From Candidatus Omnitrophota bacterium (GTDB taxonomy: Bacteria > Omnitrophota > Gorgyraeia > 1-14-0-20-64-10), in assembly GCA_023248095.1 (NCBI GenBank), contig JAHFFF010000061.1:1-9315 (forward strand): DNA of 9,315 bases, in the 5' to 3' direction. The position numbers and the translations under genes were made by a program. Below are positions 7,081-9,315 of the stretch, piece by piece (the first letter of the stretch is position 1; each line of letters opens with the position of its first letter). The notes under the pieces were generated by a model, which worked only from the letters and a program-made list of their open reading frames with translations, was not told the origin of the DNA and did not search any database.

Positions 7081-7768
7081 GTCCCCTTTCCTTAAGCCTT
7101 CGCCATTCTCGCCACAGGAGCAGGACAATCGCCCAGCCGTTGTACAGGATCCTCATCTTCCGCTCTCCCCCAAGGCGGCGTGGCTCCTTAGCAGGAATCT
7201 CCGACACCCGCCGCCGATGCACGGCGCACCGGATGGACAGCTGCGGCTCAAAGACCGGGTCTGTTGCATCTAGGGCAAGCTCCTCCAAGAGGCTCCTGCG
7301 GTACGCCCGAAGGATGACGAGGGTGTCTGTGTAGCGTCCGCCGAACAACAGATTGATCAACTGCGTGAACATCCAGTTTCCAAGCGCAGTGATCGGGCCG
7401 TCGTCTTCGCTGCCTGCGCCAGGCAGGTAGCGCGACGCTACGACCATGTCGTAGCCTTCCCGCATCTTTTCCACCAGCGCCGGAATGGCCGCGGTCAGGG
7501 AGTTCCCATCGGGGCTAAAGGTCAGGATGACATCCGACCGGATGGAGGGAAACGCCTCCCAATAAGCCATCGACAAGCCTGGCTTCTTCTGATAAAGGAT
7601 CCTACCCTTCCCCCATTGCTTCAGGATTTCCACGGTTCCATCCGTCGATTTCCCATCAACGAAGACGATTTCATCCACCCACGAGGGATCGATCTCAGGA
7701 AGGATTTTCTCTAGTCCTTCGCGCTCATTGAGAACGGGGATGAGGAGGGACACCGTCATCCGTTCCAT
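7070..7768 (-). CDS. GT2 glycosyltransferase, polyprenyl-phosphate type (copy 1)
   Basis: This is a family 2 (GT-A fold) glycosyltransferase resembling dolichyl/polyprenyl-phosphate sugar transferases; 232 residues from the ATG at 7768. VSLLIPVLNE is the first strand, DGKSTDGT (38-45) the nucleotide-binding loop, SPDGNS (85-90) occupies the usual DxD region, VVASRY (109-114) follows, TDTLVILRAYRRS matches the conserved D-x-x-x-G-F-R region of these enzymes, and IPAKEPRRLGGERK (191-204) is the late basic loop. The end is a hydrophobic helix rich in Trp/Leu that may touch the membrane, with no clear pair of membrane helices. The start is uncertain: ATGs at 7819, 7768 and 7759 share the frame and none has a good ribosome binding site; 7768 leaves a 14-base gap after the epimerase stop and avoids a leader unlike the family. 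It probably moves a sugar from a nucleotide donor to a lipid phosphate; donor and acceptor are unknown. Confidence 0.85.
   Translation of the reverse strand: MERMTVSLLIPVLNEREGLEKILPEIDPSWVDEIVFVDGKSTDGTVEILKQWGKGRILYQKKPGLSMAYWEAFPSIRSDVILTFSPDGNSLTAAIPALVEKMREGYDMVVASRYLPGAGSEDDGPITALGNWMFTQLINLLFGGRYTDTLVILRAYRRSLLEELALDATDPVFEPQLSIRCAVHRRRVSEIPAKEPRRLGGERKMRILYNGWAIVLLLWREWRRLKERGHGA
7089..7093 (-). promoter_or_regulatory. Ribosome binding site of GT2 copy 2
   Basis: AAGGA on the minus strand is eight bases before the ATG at 7080, within the end of GT2 copy 1. A second purine run (AAGGGG) follows it directly. It supports the shorter start over the ATG at 7128. Confidence 0.6.
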
Positions 7769-7782
7769 CGATGGGGAAGGGT

Positions 7783-8748
7783 CTAGGTGGGCGTTGCTGT
7801 CAGTGTGGACTTGTACCATTCGATCGTCTGGCGGAGTCCCCCCCGGAGAGAGGTCTTAGCCTTGAACCCCAGGATTCGTTCCGCCTTGCGCACGTCTAAA
7901 ACCCGGTTGATATTCTGGACCGGATGGTCCCCCTGATAGGCGATCCGGGGGGCATACCCCTCCAGCTCCAACAGAAGCCCCAACACATCGTTGATGCTGG
8001 ATCCGACCCCGGTCGCGATGTTGAGGGGATCCGCCTCTGCATACCGCTCCACCGTTTGGAGCAACCCCTCTGAAAAATCCCCCACGTAAACAAAATCCCT
8101 CCGGTCCTGACCATCCCCCCACACAGGGAAAGGATCCAGCCGCTGCGTTGCCTTGACGATCAGGGCCGGGATCACATGCCCATCCTCCAGGTTGAAACGC
8201 TCATGAGGACCGTAGATTGCCCCTGACCGCGTGATTGCAAATCGGGTCTTGGAATTCCGGTGGAAGTATTCACAAAGCTTCTCTCCATAGCGTTTGACCC
8301 AGCCGATCCCAAAGTACCGCTCCAAGGGGTCTCCCAGGAAACCCTCCTTCTCTTGGAAGGGATTGCCCAGGTCCGGATAGATGGTGGATGAGCCGATCCA
8401 CCCAAATCGTTCCACACCGGCCTTGACACTCGCCTGAATGACATCGACGGATAGCCGCAGGTTTTTATCTAGGATCTCGTCCCGCCGTGCCTGCTGGCCC
8501 TTCAGGCCGCGGATATAGGCCGCCGCGTGCAACACCACGTCCATCCCCCGCACCACCGCTGCACATGCCCCGGGATCCAAGAGGTCGCACGGTACCACCT
8601 GCAACCGGGGATGTTGAATCTCCAACTGCCTCTCACGGAATACGGTTGCCCGTACATGAGCACCCCGGTCCAGCAGCTGGGCCACCAGCTCGTGCCCAAT
8701 TAATCCCGCCCCACCGGTGACCAGGACGTTCTTATTCTGAAAGTACAC
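7783..8748 (-). CDS. NAD-dependent epimerase/dehydratase (extended SDR), GTG start
   Basis: This is a 321-residue extended short-chain dehydrogenase of the nucleotide-sugar epimerase/dehydratase/reductase type, probably cytoplasmic. The Rossmann glycine motif TGGAGLIG is at residues 11-18, the acidic CDLLD segment follows strand 3, VLHAAAYIRG is the NAG-like strand, GSSTIYP (about 119-125) holds the catalytic Ser/Thr, RSGAIYGPHER is at 174-184 and RRDFVYVGD at 216-224, all typical of the family. In the active-site helix the lysine is K152 (GWVKRYGEKL), but the position four residues before it, normally Tyr of YxxxK, is Ile148; the nearest Tyr residues are 145 and 154. The GTG at 8748 is chosen because AAAGGAG lies four bases upstream and the Rossmann strand begins seven residues later; an ATG at 8868 would overlap the reductase by 137 bases and adds non-family sequence. 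The nearest functional classes are GDP-fucose synthase-like or UDP-sugar epimerase-like; the substrate is not determinable. Confidence 0.9.
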   Translation of the reverse strand: MYFQNKNVLVTGGAGLIGHELVAQLLDRGAHVRATVFRERQLEIQHPRLQVVPCDLLDPGACAAVVRGMDVVLHAAAYIRGLKGQQARRDEILDKNLRLSVDVIQASVKAGVERFGWIGSSTIYPDLGNPFQEKEGFLGDPLERYFGIGWVKRYGEKLCEYFHRNSKTRFAITRSGAIYGPHERFNLEDGHVIPALIVKATQRLDPFPVWGDGQDRRDFVYVGDFSEGLLQTVERYAEADPLNIATGVGSSINDVLGLLLELEGYAPRIAYQGDHPVQNINRVLDVRKAERILGFKAKTSLRGGLRQTIEWYKSTLTATPT

Positions 8749-9315
8749 GCTGCTCCTTTCCCTCGCCCCCTCGCCCAAGAAAGACTTCCTGTCGGTCGTA
8801 TGCCTTTTCGATGAACCTCCGGCGCTCTTCCCGCAGGGGGCCCAGCTCACTTGCGGCGGTATTCTCATCCGCGTGCCCCACCGTCAGGATACCGGGGATC
8901 GCCGCGGAGACCCCCTCATAGGAAAGGCAGAACCGCAGGGCCATCTGGGCCGGAGTCTGCCCCACTTCCTCAAGAGAGGTGAAAAATTGTCTTGCTGCCT
9001 CAGCCCAGCGTGTTCGCTGCTCTACCGACCAGCGGATCCTGTGGTCTCCTTTCTGGAAAGCTGTGTCTCCTCCAACCGCGCCTGTGAGAAACCCGAAGCA
9101 AAGGGGGGTGCGGGCGATGAATCCAACGCCGGACACCCGGCACAGTTCCAGCAACCCATTCTGCAATACTCGTTGATCCAACATACTGAAATTACTCTGC
9201 ACCGATTGAAAACCGTAGCGCTTGAGAGCCTCAGCCCCCTCTTCCGGCGAGCGCAACGAGATCCCCACCGCCCGGACCCTCCCGGACCTGCGGAGTCGAT
9301 CCAGAAACGAGAAGA
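8732..9315 (-). CDS. Aldo/keto reductase, C-terminal part (start outside window)
   Basis: This is the C-terminal part of an NAD(P)H-dependent aldo/keto reductase, a TIM-barrel oxidoreductase. The frame is open from the right edge, so 193 residues are visible; GTG at 9268 is internal, because the 15 codons before it still fit the family (the RSGRVRAVGIS stretch matches the usual GKVRAIGVS strand). Family features that follow are VQSNFSMLDQR, a strand and loop ending in TPLCFGFLTG, and the cofactor-phosphate segment IPGILTVGHADEN close to the end. The catalytic Asp/Tyr/Lys/His residues lie in the missing N-terminal part, so activity cannot be judged. The family is usually 300-340 residues, so a bit over a third is absent. 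Its TAA stop lies 17 bases inside the next gene, which suggests translational coupling. In this setting a role in sugar or sugar-precursor reduction is plausible, but the substrate is unknown. Confidence 0.88.
   Translation of the reverse strand, partial: FSFLDRLRRSGRVRAVGISLRSPEEGAEALKRYGFQSVQSNFSMLDQRVLQNGLLELCRVSGVGFIARTPLCFGFLTGAVGGDTAFQKGDHRIRWSVEQRTRWAEAARQFFTSLEEVGQTPAQMALRFCLSYEGVSAAIPGILTVGHADENTAASELGPLREERRRFIEKAYDRQEVFLGRGGEGKEQRVLSE
8753..8760 (-). promoter_or_regulatory. Ribosome binding site of the epimerase-type gene
   Basis: On the minus strand GAAAGGAG sits four bases before the GTG at 8748. It lies inside the end of the aldo/keto reductase gene and decides the start of the epimerase-type protein in favour of GTG over the in-frame ATG at 8868. 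Confidence 0.65.

Noticed and set aside
8749..8868. N-terminal extension of the SDR protein from the ATG at 8868
   Set aside because: It overlaps the reductase gene by 137 bases, has no family similarity, and a ribosome binding site with GTG is present just before the Rossmann strand.
1..9315. Frequent GATC/GGATCC-like words on both strands
   Set aside because: They occur as Asp/Ile/Arg/Ser codon combinations within coding sequence without regular spacing or clustering that I can see; no repeat array or origin is implied.

Overview
The window is a gene-dense stretch of bacterial DNA, GC-rich by eye, in which every gene I can support lies on the minus strand. It reads from right to left as one co-oriented cluster for sugar and surface-polysaccharide (or glycoconjugate) work. 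Ribosome binding sites, several GTG starts and short gene overlaps are typically bacterial. The two polyprenol-type GT2 transferases plus large GT-C-like membrane proteins fit an environmental bacterium with a complex envelope. Nothing here fixes the phylum.

Layout in transcription order: (1) the C-terminal part of an aldo/keto reductase (9315 to 8732, start outside the window); (2) an extended short-chain dehydrogenase/NAD-dependent sugar epimerase-type protein (8748 to 7783, GTG start); (3) and (4) two related GT2 glycosyltransferases (about 7768 to 7070, and 7080 to 6292); (5), (6) and (7) three tandem, mutually homologous membrane proteins (6295 to 3995; 3923 to 1575; about 1602 to beyond position 1). 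The third copy has no stop codon in the window, so an ORF caller that needs closed ORFs can miss it; 534 codons are open in the visible part. Junctions are tight: overlaps of 17, 11, 4 (ATGA) and 16-28 bases, and gaps of only about 14 and 71 bases. There is no stretch above 300 bases without a gene, and I see no RNA gene, mobile element, CRISPR array or convincing terminator.

A working model, which is inference: the reductase and epimerase-type enzyme make or modify a nucleotide sugar; the GT2 enzymes load sugars on a polyprenyl phosphate at the inner face of the membrane; the three multi-spanning proteins, which carry an ExD motif after the first membrane helix as GT-C transferases do, use the lipid-linked sugars on the outer face. 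The two complete membrane proteins also carry a soluble C-terminal region with TPR-like helices and a strongly conserved terminal motif (DPLPW-x-KDD-x-GF). This three-copy GT-C plus TPR-like block is the most unusual part of the window. Other oddities are an apparent loss of the catalytic tyrosine in the epimerase-type protein and a PDGN motif in place of the DxD motif in both GT2 enzymes.
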